Translations under genes and position numbers: made by a program
Assembly: GCA_965237875.1 (NCBI GenBank)
Contig: CBDEGP010000001.1
Span: forward strand, 868,001 to 932,000
DNA: 64,000 nt
From: DAOUJI01 sp965237875
Lineage (GTDB): Bacteria > Chloroflexota > Dehalococcoidia > Lucifugimonadales > JAGWBF01
Reading direction: 5' to 3'
Notes under the pieces: generated by a model
What the model was told of the DNA's origin: nothing
The model's database searches: none
What the model saw: the letters and a program-made list of their open reading frames with translations, nothing else
Shown: positions 35,149 through 43,201 of the stretch, one piece after another
How the letters are laid out: the number at the start of each line of letters is the position of its first letter
Numbering within the stretch: the stretch's first letter is position 1

Positions 35149-36735
35149 CTAGCCAGCCGGAACAGGCTTCCGCACCCTCCGGCGGAGGGGCGTTCCGACG
35201 GCCACCAGAAACATGACGCCCTTTCCTTCAGCCGGAGGCGAAAAGAAGGCGGTCACGTCGTCGTCGAAGAACGTAAGCCCGGTGGCGCCCAACCGTTGGG
35301 CGTAGGCTGACAGGTACAGCTTGCCTCCCAGGATGCCGCCTTCCAACTGGGCAGCCCGGTAGCCCCTGTTCCCGTAACGCTCCAGCGCCCTGTCCAAGTC
35401 AGCAAGCATATATATGTTCACCGCCGCATCGGCCGGAAGGGCCTGGCGGAGACCAAGGTAGCCCGCCATTTGGCGGAAGTCTCCTTGCTGAAGCTGTTCA
35501 AGGGCTTGGATGTCCCTCCTGTACAGGTAGCTCCCCGACGGCAGTCCGTCAACGGCGTTGGCGATAAGGTGCATCCGGTTGAGTGAAGCCCCATCAGGGC
35601 CAAGGAAGTCCGAGGGGATTCCCCGCGTGGACCGGTCCAGCATCAACGACAACTGTTTGAAGGTGATGGGTCTATGAACGAACTGGCGGCTGGAGCCGCG
35701 CCGGCGAATGGCGCGGTCTATGGAGTCTTGGGGCGCGTCTTGACTCGACCCGTCATCGGATGCCGCGCCCAGGTCCAGCGGGAACAGCGGACCTTGACTC
35801 ATGGGAAGCTCCGCATCCGGCAGCTGGCCTCTCCATACGCGAGCCTCATCCCCGCTTTCCAGCGAGGACGCCCGGTGCAATCCGCCCATTTCCGGATATT
35901 CCACCTCGCTGCCGCTCAAGGGCACAGTCTCATAGGATATGGTGGGAGCATCGGGCGGGACAGGCGGCGGTCCGCTTCCCGAACCCAGGGAGACCAGCCC
36001 CAGGGAAACTTCTTTGAGAGTGTCCAACCCCAGCAGGCGGTTGACGGGAGCGTCGGCAAACCCAAGGACTATTTTCGCAGGAAGCTTATGACCGGAAGCT
36101 TCAGCCAGTAGATTGGCCAGAATCGCTCCGCTGTCCCAATAGCAGTGGCGGTACGCCCGGGCGCGGTACTTCCAGGCGTTGCGCCAGAACGTGCTTGTAA
36201 AGACCAGGATGACGGGAGCTTCCGCCACACTTGGCTCAGCTCCTGCCGCGTCAACAAGGACTCTACGGAAGTCGCCTCGTCTCAGCGGGTGGAGAGCGAA
36301 ATCCCTCGGGCCGAAATGGTAAACGCCCGCGTCCAGGCCCGGCAGGTCGCCGCATGCAAGGTACAATTCGATGTGATAGAGAGCTCCGGTGCAAGCGGCG
36401 GCCCGAAACAGTATGTCTCCGCCCGGGTGCAGCCCGCGTTTGGTAATGCCGGCCGTGTGGAACAGAATCCCGGCGAGGGTGGCCAGGTCCGGAGTTCCGC
36501 CGACTGCCCCTTGGGCGTCCAACATGGGGCCGGTGGACGCGACGGCTTCAAGGGCCGGCATGTCGGACCCTGAGGACTCGTGGGGCAGCGGAATGGACTC
36601 CAGGTCGGTGTATATCTTGAAGGGAAGCGGCTGGTTGCTGAAGTCCAGGCTGAAGGAGTCCATCTGGAGGCTCCACAGGGAATGCTTGGTCTTCTCGTGA
36701 TAGTCCAGCGCTTCTTGGATGTCCCGGTTTCCCAT
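35149..36735 (-). CDS. SagB-type double-domain nitroreductase-like oxidoreductase
   Basis: A 528-residue protein with two FMN nitroreductase-like halves. The N terminus has D-Y-H-E-K-T-K-H-S, the SagB/ThcOx marker. The first half spans about 70-270 and the second (R-R-G-S-S-R-Q-F near 345) runs to the end. SagB enzymes oxidise azolines in ribosomal peptides. No precursor peptide, YcaO or SagC-like gene is nearby, so another role is possible. I chose ATG 36735 over the longer frame; a TATAAT ends nine bases before it, again suggesting a short leader. Confidence 0.78.
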   Translation of the reverse strand: MGNRDIQEALDYHEKTKHSLWSLQMDSFSLDFSNQPLPFKIYTDLESIPLPHESSGSDMPALEAVASTGPMLDAQGAVGGTPDLATLAGILFHTAGITKRGLHPGGDILFRAAACTGALYHIELYLACGDLPGLDAGVYHFGPRDFALHPLRRGDFRRVLVDAAGAEPSVAEAPVILVFTSTFWRNAWKYRARAYRHCYWDSGAILANLLAEASGHKLPAKIVLGFADAPVNRLLGLDTLKEVSLGLVSLGSGSGPPPVPPDAPTISYETVPLSGSEVEYPEMGGLHRASSLESGDEARVWRGQLPDAELPMSQGPLFPLDLGAASDDGSSQDAPQDSIDRAIRRRGSSRQFVHRPITFKQLSLMLDRSTRGIPSDFLGPDGASLNRMHLIANAVDGLPSGSYLYRRDIQALEQLQQGDFRQMAGYLGLRQALPADAAVNIYMLADLDRALERYGNRGYRAAQLEGGILGGKLYLSAYAQRLGATGLTFFDDDVTAFFSPPAEGKGVMFLVAVGTPLRRRVRKPVPAG

Positions 36736-36805
36736 TGCACGGGAATTATACAGCAGCGCGGCCCTAAATCCACCCGGAATGCGAGCGGCGGGGGCGTGGC
36801 GTTTC

Positions 36806-36834
36806 TTGACCCCCATAGACGCCTGTGCTAGCTT
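36806..36834 (+). promoter_or_regulatory. Promoter of the UGSC module
   Basis: TTGACC (36806-36811), 17 bases, then an extended -10 (TGC-TAGCTT). It lies 41 bases before the start at 36876. Confidence 0.5.
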
Positions 36835-36875
36835 AAGTCCAATCCGGGCCGCCAAAAACATCGGGGAGGTTCAAT

Positions 36876-37946
36876 ATGGTCTCTGGACTGGGAGACTTGG
36901 TGCAAGCCGAATGGGATGATGCCGTCCAAGCCATCGAAAAGTGCTATGAGCTGGGCTGGACCGACGGTCTGCCAGTCGTGCCTCCCACCGTGGAGAGGGT
37001 GGAACAGTTTTTGGCCAGGGTGGAAAGGCCCCCGGACGAAGTCTTGGGCTCCATTTCGGAACGCAGGCGGGAAGTGACGGTGGGCAAGGCCGCCGCTAAT
37101 GCAGTGATGGCCGGATGCCTTCCCGACTACTTCCCCGTAGTCCTGGCCGCCGCCGAGGCGATGCTCGACCCGGTGTTCAACCTTATCGGGCCCTCATCCA
37201 GCCTGGGCGGGGCGGGAATCCTGGTGGTCATCAACGGCCCCGTGCTCAGAGACCTGGACATAAATTCCCGCAACAACCTGTTCGGGCCGGGGAACCGGGC
37301 CAACTCCACCATCGGAAGGTCTGTAAGGTTGATATTGATGAATGCCTGCGCATCCATTCCGGGCCTGTTCGACCGGAGCATCCTGGGGCATCCGGGTAAG
37401 TTCAGCTTCTGCATTGGCGAGAACGAGGAAGGGACCCACTGGAACCCGCTCCACGTGGAACGGGGTTTCTCCCGCGAGCAGAGCGCCGTGACCGTCTTTG
37501 CCTGCGATTCGCCGAGACAGGTCCGCATGGCCTCTGCGCCGGAGATCATTCTCATGGGCGTGGCCGACGTGGCCTCAGTCCTGGGAAGCTCCATGGCCAA
37601 CACGGGGTCTGTAGGCGACACCTCCACCATAGTCCGCCAGGGCCAGGTGGGTGTGGTGGTGGCCGGGACCAGCGACATCTGGGAGGGGTGGACCAAGGAG
37701 GACGTCCGGCAGTACCTCTTCCCTCGCATGAGACGCTCGGCGGCGGACTTGAAGAGGGTGATGGTGATGGAAGGGGACGTGGAGCCGGGGGATGAAGACC
37801 GCTATGTCTCCCTTGTCCCAGAACCCGACGACATCCTGATCATCTATGGAGGAGGACCCGAAGGGCCCACGTGCGGAGTTATGCCCAGCTGGGGACCCAA
37901 GGTTTCGTCAACGGCGGTCACCAAGCCGATAAGGTGGCCCATTTAG
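36876..37946 (+). CDS. Conserved hypothetical protein, partner of the UGSC selenoprotein
   Basis: A 356-residue protein starting just after GGGGAGG. I do not recognise a characterised family. It has a characteristic opening (Y-E-L-G-W-T-D-G-L-P-V-V-P-P-T), glycine-rich strands (G-G-A-G-I-L-V-V-I-N-G-P), and five scattered cysteines. The end has D-D-I-L-I-I-Y-G-G-G-P-E-G. It has no signal peptide or membrane helix, so it is probably cytoplasmic. It precedes the selenoprotein gene by 72 bases on the same strand, which suggests a two-gene module. Confidence 0.7.
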   Translation: MVSGLGDLVQAEWDDAVQAIEKCYELGWTDGLPVVPPTVERVEQFLARVERPPDEVLGSISERRREVTVGKAAANAVMAGCLPDYFPVVLAAAEAMLDPVFNLIGPSSSLGGAGILVVINGPVLRDLDINSRNNLFGPGNRANSTIGRSVRLILMNACASIPGLFDRSILGHPGKFSFCIGENEEGTHWNPLHVERGFSREQSAVTVFACDSPRQVRMASAPEIILMGVADVASVLGSSMANTGSVGDTSTIVRQGQVGVVVAGTSDIWEGWTKEDVRQYLFPRMRRSAADLKRVMVMEGDVEPGDEDRYVSLVPEPDDILIIYGGGPEGPTCGVMPSWGPKVSSTAVTKPIRWPI

Positions 37947-38018
37947 GCCGTAACACCGGAAACTTATTGCACAAGAACGGGACATGCCCCTGGAAAGACT
38001 GGACTGACGGAGGAGACC

Positions 38019-38591
38019 ATGACTGAGCAAGGACTCAAACAGCATACTCTGGTTGACCCAACAACCCGGCCCATCATACCTGCCTTCTCCGGGGCGCCCC
38101 GGCTGTTGGACCTCAAGGACAAGCGCATCGGTCTCATTGACGACAGCAAGCCCAACGGCCAAGAGATTTTGGAAGAGATGGCCGACCTGCTGAAGGAACG
38201 TTTCGGCGTAGCGGACGTGGTCTACCATAGAAAACCCTCGGCTTCCAAACCTGCCGACCCAGAGGTGATAGACCGGATGGGCAAGGAATGCGACTACGTA
38301 ATTGTCGCCATCGGCGATTGAGGGTCCTGCAGTGCGTGCAGTGTGCACGACGGCATCCACGTTGAGAAGGCGGGCATACCTTCGGCCACCATATGCACCG
38401 AGCCCTTCCGGCGAACGGCCACGGCAATGGCAGCCATGTGGGGCGCGCGGGAGTACCCGGTCATCTATACCGAGCACCCTCTGGGAGGTCTCCCCAGGGA
38501 TGCAGTGCGTCACAGGGCGGAAGGTCTACTGGAAGAGGTCGTATCGGTCCTCACCGGGGTTGACGCTTCCCAGCCTTCACCCGCTCAGTGA
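38019..38591 (+). CDS. UGSC-family selenoprotein with in-frame TGA (selenocysteine 101)
   Basis: The frame from ATG 38019 (GGAGGAG just upstream) meets TGA at 38319-38321 but continues open to 38591. Read through, the 190-residue protein has I-G-D-U-G-S-C-S-A-C-S-V-H-D-G, the motif that names the UGSC family, with another Cys at the end of S-A-T-I-C. The first half (I-G-L-I-D-D-S-K-P-N-G) looks like a Rossmann-like fold. A hairpin with a GTG loop follows the TGA (38335-38349) and fits a bacterial SECIS. Function is unknown; U-x2-C suggests a thiol/selenol redox role. Confidence 0.88.
38335..38349 (+). promoter_or_regulatory. Candidate bacterial SECIS hairpin
   Basis: CGTGCA-GTG-TGCACG is a perfect 6-bp stem with a three-base loop that starts with G. 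The loop begins 19 bases after the TGA, inside the 16-37-base window I recall for bacterial SECIS elements. An overlapping alternative stem CTGCA/TGCAG (38327-38341) would compete with it. Confidence 0.6.
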
Positions 38592-38594
38592 CCG

Positions 38595-38614
38595 CCGCCG
38601 GCCTTATCCGGCGG
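38595..38614 (+). terminator. Hairpin after the UGSC gene
   Basis: CCGCCGG-CCTTAT-CCGGCGG forms a perfect 7-bp stem four bases after the final stop. Only ACAGTCCCCCTTT follows, so intrinsic termination is possible but weak. Confidence 0.4.
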
Positions 38615-38725
38615 ACAGTCCCCCTTTGAAGTTGCTTGTTATCCGGTAGACGCCAAAACTTGCGGCTCTCTTGAGCGGCGGGCTTGACGATCTATTCATA
38701 TACAGTTTCGACACCGTGAAGCCGC

Positions 38726-40021
38726 TCATGGCATTTCCCAAAGCAGGCGAATGGGAACGGCGTGCAAGCCGTCCCCGAAAGTGACGCTGGTCTGGCCGTC
38801 GTAGAGCACAACTCCGGCGGCAAAACGCCCGCCGCAAGCATCCTTGAGTCTGCGCAGGCCGCGGAAGTCTGACTGAGTTACTGTGGCGCCTGCCTTGACC
38901 TCGACTCCGGCTACGAGGGCGCCGGAGTCCATGACAATGTCGACCTCGACCTGGTCCTTATCCCGGTAATGGAAGAATTCCACCGGGCCGACATGCCAGG
39001 CAGCCTGTCGGCGCAATTCTTGAAATACGAAGGTTTCGAGAAGCTGTCCCAGCAATGTACGGTCCGCTAGGAGTGTCGGTGCAGAGGCCCCCAACAGCGC
39101 ACACGCCAACCCGGTGTCGCCGATGTGGAGCTTGGGAGTCTTCACGAGACGTTTCCCACGATTGTTATGCCACGACGGCAGCCGTTCCAACAGATACACC
39201 CGTTCCAACAGAGCGATGTAATCGCCAATCGTTGGACGGCTAAGCTGGAAAGGCGCCGCTAGGCTGCTCAGGTTGAGCAATTGCGCGGTTTGAGTCGCTG
39301 TCATGCTGAGAAGCCTGGGCAGGGCGTCCAGCCCCCTGATGCGGGACAGGTCGCTAATGTCCCGTTGCACTTGGGCGTCGATGTAGTTCCTGTACCAGCT
39401 TGCGCGTCTGCGGCCGGCGGGACGGGTCAGGGCTGGCGGATATCCTCCCGAAACGATCCGCTCGGCCAGCTCCTTCCCCAATCGTTCAGTCTGCTGCATG
39501 GAGAAGTTATCCCCGAACAAAGCAGCGATGAAGCCGACATTGGCGGGGCGGCTTGCGTACAACTCGCACTGGGCCAGGGGGTGTAATCGGACCGTCTCCA
39601 GACGCCCGGCTAGAGAGTCCTGCACAGTTGGTACAGCCAGCAAGTTAGAAGAGCCGGTGAGGACGAACCGGCCGGGCGTGCGCCGCCGGTCGACTGCCAG
39701 CTTCAAGGCGGTGAAGAGTCCTGGCGCTCGCTGCACCTCATCCAGGACGACGCGTTCCGGGAGGTCGTCTATGAAGCCCATGGGATCGGTCTCGGCGCCC
39801 GCGCGCACCACGTCGTCGTCGAAACTGAGATAGCTATAGCCGCGGCTCGCGGCATTTCCGCCCCCTGCGTGCCCCGGAAGGAACTCAGGTGCGCACACCA
39901 TCTGCGCGAACGTAGTCTTCCCGCACTGACGCGGACCCTGGATCAGGATGACAGGGGAATCCTCCAGCGCCTCAACAAACCGTGATTCGATAAAACGTGG
40001 ATGGAGTTCGTTGTGGACCAT
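38726..40021 (-). CDS. AAA-type ATPase with DUF4143 domain
   Basis: A 431-residue protein. The Walker A motif is G-P-R-Q-C-G-K-T-T near residue 33, Walker B is R-V-V-L-D-E-V-Q near 93, followed by F-V-L-T-G-S-S-N. The C-terminal DUF4143 domain contains G-D-T-G-L-A-C-A and F-F-H-Y-R-D-K-D-Q-V-E-V-D, which resembles a PD-(D/E)xK nuclease core. These P-loop proteins are common in accessory gene sets and have no firm function. Five 22-bp repeats sit right before its start codon. Confidence 0.85.
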   Translation of the reverse strand: MVHNELHPRFIESRFVEALEDSPVILIQGPRQCGKTTFAQMVCAPEFLPGHAGGGNAASRGYSYLSFDDDVVRAGAETDPMGFIDDLPERVVLDEVQRAPGLFTALKLAVDRRRTPGRFVLTGSSNLLAVPTVQDSLAGRLETVRLHPLAQCELYASRPANVGFIAALFGDNFSMQQTERLGKELAERIVSGGYPPALTRPAGRRRASWYRNYIDAQVQRDISDLSRIRGLDALPRLLSMTATQTAQLLNLSSLAAPFQLSRPTIGDYIALLERVYLLERLPSWHNNRGKRLVKTPKLHIGDTGLACALLGASAPTLLADRTLLGQLLETFVFQELRRQAAWHVGPVEFFHYRDKDQVEVDIVMDSGALVAGVEVKAGATVTQSDFRGLRRLKDACGGRFAAGVVLYDGQTSVTFGDGLHAVPIRLLWEMP

Positions 40022-40132
40022 CGTCTAATTGTAAACTCAGGGACGTCCAATTGCAAGGTTGAAGACGTCCAATTGCAAGGTTAAAGGACGTCCAATTGAA
40101 AGGTTGGCGGCGTCTGATTGAAACTTTCGTCG
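40022..40132. repeat. Five tandem 22-bp repeats upstream of the DUF4143 gene
   Basis: Units start with CGTCC or CGTCT at 40022, 40044, 40066, 40089 and 40111, so the spacing is 22, 22, 23 and 22. The two best copies read CGTCCAATTGCAAGGTT followed by a few variable bases; outer copies drift. The CAATTG core is itself a palindrome. The array begins one base upstream of the start codon of the minus-strand gene, so it overlaps the promoter or leader and likely binds a regulator once per two helical turns. Confidence 0.75.
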
Positions 40133-40263
40133 CTTTACATGGCAACGAAATGCCGTGCTTGCGGCTCGTGATTGCACTGTCGGGTTAACGGCCTTTCCAG
40201 ACCGAGGGGCGTTTTGGAGCGAGGACGGCGGTACAGGGTTAAGGACAACCCGGGCGGGGGCGC

Positions 40264-41433
40264 TTAGCCGCGGGTTGTCTCGATTCTCAGCGCCAGGACG
40301 ACCACAGAAAGCAGGCCCAGAGCCGTGAACAGGTATCCCGCGGCCTCAAACCCGCCCAGTCCCAGGGCGATTCCGCCGAACGCGGACCCGGTGGCGAAAC
40401 CCATCTGGATCGCGGAGCCGAACAATCCGGCGGCGGTGGCCCTGGAACGTCCCGACACTTGCATGGCCAGCGTGGCCATGAAGGGCAGGCCAAGGATCAT
40501 GCTGACCGTGAAGGCGATGGCCAGCGACGTCGTCACCCATACGCCTGCGTCAACGATGAAGAGGGGCGCGGCCAGCCCCGCCCCTATCGTCATGGTGACG
40601 ATCAGCATCAGGGTCTGTTTTCCCTGGCCCGTCAGGAACCCGCCGATGATGAGCGCTATCGTCATGGCGGTGTACAGCGCCGTGAGAGGGGCGGACGTGT
40701 CCTGTTCCTCCAGCCCATACTCCTTTATGAGGTAGGCCGCCAGGTAGCCGACGGCCCCGAACGTAGCCGTCTTGTGGACCCAGTTCACGGCTATGAGGTG
40801 CCAGAACGCCGCGTTCTTGCTCAGCTCGCTGAACCGCCCTTTGAAGTCCAGCCTGGCGTCCGGGCTGCGCCGGTCTCTTGGCAGCTGAAAGAAGAGGACG
40901 GCCCAGGTCAAGAGGCCGAAAGCTCCCACTGCGTAAAAGGTCCAGCGCCATCCGGCCACGCCTGCGATGATGGGAACCAGAAGCGCAGTCATTATCTGGC
41001 CGATGCTGCCGGTGGCCTGGGACACTCCGAGGGCCCTGGCCCTTCTCTGGGGAGGAAACAGGTCGGCTGCGGCGGCGAACACGCTGGCCGGCATGATGGC
41101 GGCGCCTGCCCCGGTGATGAGCCTGAAGACCACCAGAGACCAGAAGTCCCAGGCCAGCCCGGAGCCCACGGTCCCTGCCATCGCAATGCCCATGCCCAGC
41201 AGGATCACGAACCGGCGTCCATAGGCGTCGGCAAATGGCCCTCCAATGGGGGACGCGATGGACCAGGTGATGAAAGTGGCCGTGGCCACCTGCCCTGCTA
41301 CGGCGATGGAAGTGTCGAACTCCTCGCTGATGGCCACCAATAGGGGGACCAGCATCACCTGGACTGCGGCGACAAAGGGAAGGCAGCTGGATATTATGGC
41401 CAGGTTGAGCCAGGGGGAACGGGGCCTGTTCAA
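40264..41433 (-). CDS. MFS transporter, 12-helix type
   Basis: A 389-residue membrane protein with about 12 hydrophobic helices. G-P-F-A-D-A-Y-G-R-R-F near residue 63 is the MFS motif A after helix 2. P-R-D-R-R-S-P-D in the centre marks the cytoplasmic loop between the halves. The drug/proton antiporter type is likely, but no substrate can be named. Its start lies 35 bases after the stop of the DinB gene, which is transcribed in the same direction. Confidence 0.82.
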   Translation of the reverse strand: MNRPRSPWLNLAIISSCLPFVAAVQVMLVPLLVAISEEFDTSIAVAGQVATATFITWSIASPIGGPFADAYGRRFVILLGMGIAMAGTVGSGLAWDFWSLVVFRLITGAGAAIMPASVFAAAADLFPPQRRARALGVSQATGSIGQIMTALLVPIIAGVAGWRWTFYAVGAFGLLTWAVLFFQLPRDRRSPDARLDFKGRFSELSKNAAFWHLIAVNWVHKTATFGAVGYLAAYLIKEYGLEEQDTSAPLTALYTAMTIALIIGGFLTGQGKQTLMLIVTMTIGAGLAAPLFIVDAGVWVTTSLAIAFTVSMILGLPFMATLAMQVSGRSRATAAGLFGSAIQMGFATGSAFGGIALGLGGFEAAGYLFTALGLLSVVVLALRIETTRG

Positions 41434-41468
41434 CTAGTGCGGCCAGGGTCTGTCAGGGGGTTCGACAT

Positions 41469-41990
41469 CTATAGGGGATTCCCGGGCAGCCCCTGGAGGC
41501 CTTTCAGGCTCCAAACTTCCCCCAGATGCTGGCAGCCGTGGGTAAGGATGTTCCGTCCTAGGATTTCCCGCATCTGAAGCTCGCCGAAAGGACGAATGCG
41601 GATGATTCGGTCCATGTCTTCCGGCGTCGCGCTGTCCATAAACGAGTCGGCCTCGGCCCAGACCTCCCGGGCGTAAGAGATGAAGGCGGGAAGGTCGCTT
41701 ATCCTGAGACTGGCGGCGGTCTCCGGCTCCATGCCCGTTCCTTGGTCTTTTGAGTCCAGGCCGAACTTCTCGTCCCATTTCCCCGCCATCCATACAGTGG
41801 GTTTCCTCTGAAATACAAACAGGACGATGTTGTCGACTGTCCGGGTGTAATGCCACAGGTTGAAGGCGATGTGGTTGCCCCTGTCATAGGGGCGCCAGTG
41901 GGCTTGCTCTGAAGTGAGTCCCTCCACCGCTTCACCCCAGGACTTATGGGCCTCGGCCAGGAATTGCTTGATGAAGGCTATTTCGGACAT
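41469..41990 (-). CDS. DinB-family protein
   Basis: A 173-residue four-helix protein. The likely metal-binding histidines are in F-N-L-W-H-Y-T near residue 46 and T-H-G-C-Q-H-L-G-E-V near 152, the typical DinB/YfiT arrangement. Such proteins bind Ni or Zn and include thiol-dependent transferases. The substrate is unknown. A GAGGTGAG site overlaps the upstream region of its ATG. Confidence 0.8.
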   Translation of the reverse strand: MSEIAFIKQFLAEAHKSWGEAVEGLTSEQAHWRPYDRGNHIAFNLWHYTRTVDNIVLFVFQRKPTVWMAGKWDEKFGLDSKDQGTGMEPETAASLRISDLPAFISYAREVWAEADSFMDSATPEDMDRIIRIRPFGELQMREILGRNILTHGCQHLGEVWSLKGLQGLPGNPL

Positions 41991-42119
41991 GGACTCACCT
42001 CCCGACTCATAATCTGAAATGCACGCTAATCCGTCCTGCCAAGTCTATCGACGTTCCTGGGTTCCTGGCAACATTGGGCCTAAAGTAAAGGGGACTGGGT
42101 AAAGCGGACGGCGGTGCAA

Positions 42120-42125
42120 TATAAT
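42120..42125 (+). promoter_or_regulatory. -10 box with short leader
   Basis: TATAAT ends ten bases before the ATG at 42136, so the transcript would have only a few leader bases. The matching -35 is weak. Confidence 0.4.
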
Positions 42126-42135
42126 CTACAAGGCA

Positions 42136-42711
42136 ATGTCACTCACAGTACGGTTGTTAACGGCGCTTCTGCTTCTCGCGGCTCTGGCTCTTGCAGCATT
42201 GGCCTGTGAAGCGGAGCGGCGCAGCGGCGCTCCATCGGAGGAAAGCTCCCGGGGCGGTGACATTTCCTTCCGTTTCCTTCTGGGTGGTTGGGTGAATCCC
42301 ACCGACCAGGAGACCGACCCCTTCGTCGAGCGTCTCGAGGTCAGGCTGCTCCAGTCCGACGAGCAGCTGAGGGACTTCCTTGAGGGGGTGGACTTGTTGA
42401 GAGTCCGAGGGCGCACAGACGTCCTGGGAGACACCGATTTTACACGCACTCTGATTGTCGCAACGTATTATCTCTGGCGTCCCTTGAAGGGCGATCCTCT
42501 GTCAGTGGAGAGGGTGTTTATCGATGAGGGCGCGGTGCATGTGGACATGCTGTTGGAGGACGATCCCCAGGGCCGGGAGCGGCCCTATCTGTTGGCGCCC
42601 CTGTACATGTTTTCACTCGACAAGGAAGTCCTGCGGGAGAACGGGGCCCGCGCGGTCAGGTTCATCCTGAACGGCGCCGCCGTTGCGGAGCTTCCGATGA
42701 CCTTTGATTAG
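42136..42711 (+). CDS. Small hypothetical lipoprotein
   Basis: A 191-residue protein with a leucine/alanine-rich signal and a lipobox A-A-L-A-C near residue 24. The mature part is acidic and has no recognised fold (S-F-R-F-L-L-G-G-W near 44, then alternating strands). It is followed by an intrinsic terminator at 42762-42787, so it is probably a single-gene unit. Function unknown. Confidence 0.7.
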   Translation: MSLTVRLLTALLLLAALALAALACEAERRSGAPSEESSRGGDISFRFLLGGWVNPTDQETDPFVERLEVRLLQSDEQLRDFLEGVDLLRVRGRTDVLGDTDFTRTLIVATYYLWRPLKGDPLSVERVFIDEGAVHVDMLLEDDPQGRERPYLLAPLYMFSLDKEVLRENGARAVRFILNGAAVAELPMTFD

Positions 42712-42761
42712 CCGCAGTTTCCTTGAAAAGCCTCCGTGCCTATGCTACGCTTTTCCCTGAA

Positions 42762-42787
42762 GCCCCGTTCGTGGCGGGGCCATTTTT
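42762..42787 (+). terminator. Intrinsic terminator after the lipoprotein gene
   Basis: GCCCCG and CGGGGC form a 6-bp GC stem with a seven-base loop, followed by CATTTTT. This is the clearest intrinsic terminator on the plus strand. Confidence 0.75.
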
Positions 42788-42822
42788 CTGACCTCGGCAT
42801 AGCGGGTCCCGGAGCAGTGGGT

Positions 42823-43182
42823 ATGGACGCCTCTCCCGATTCCCATTCACTTGACAGCGGCGACGCAGGCGGCGCCTCGTTGGAGGCGCCCGCTCTTGAC
42901 ATAACCATCGTGGGCGACCCGCACGGAATGGATACGGCGGCCTTGACGGACGCCGCGGAGTCGCTGGAATACGGCGCCGTCCGAATAAAGGTCGTCGATC
43001 CGGCTGATGGGGAGACCCTGTCGGAGCTGGGTTACTCGGCAGGGGAGTCCGCCAGGGCCTACGTCTGCATTGGCGCTGTATGTCTTCCCCCGGTGGACGC
43101 CCCCGGCGGCCTCAAAGAGGCCTTGGAGGAGTTCATGAGGCCCTCCGCACTGCAAGTTGACAGCATACTCAAACGGCTTTAG
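42823..43182 (+). CDS. Small protein resembling the C-terminal end of YyaL/DUF255 proteins
   Basis: I start this 119-residue protein at the ATG at 42823, with GGAG eight bases before it; a GTG at 42736 would place the terminator inside the gene. The core V-G-D-P-H-G-M-D-T-A and the ending A-R-A-Y-V-C-I-G-A-V-C-L-P-P-V recall the last 100 residues of thioredoxin-domain YyaL proteins. The large N-terminal part of that family is absent. It may be a stand-alone domain or a remnant. aspS follows after 19 bases. Confidence 0.5.
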   Translation: MDASPDSHSLDSGDAGGASLEAPALDITIVGDPHGMDTAALTDAAESLEYGAVRIKVVDPADGETLSELGYSAGESARAYVCIGAVCLPPVDAPGGLKEALEEFMRPSALQVDSILKRL

Positions 43183-43201
43183 GACTGACGGGAGACACGG
43201 G

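Noticed and set aside
38319..38321. TGA as a true stop of the UGSC gene
   Set aside because: The downstream frame stays open, keeps protein-like sequence and completes a known family motif.
40022..40132. The 22-bp repeats as a CRISPR array
   Set aside because: Units are head-to-tail with no unique spacers of constant length and no cas genes nearby.
42736..42822. Start of the YyaL-like protein at GTG 42736
   Set aside because: It would translate through a clear intrinsic terminator; the ATG at 42823 has a ribosome site.
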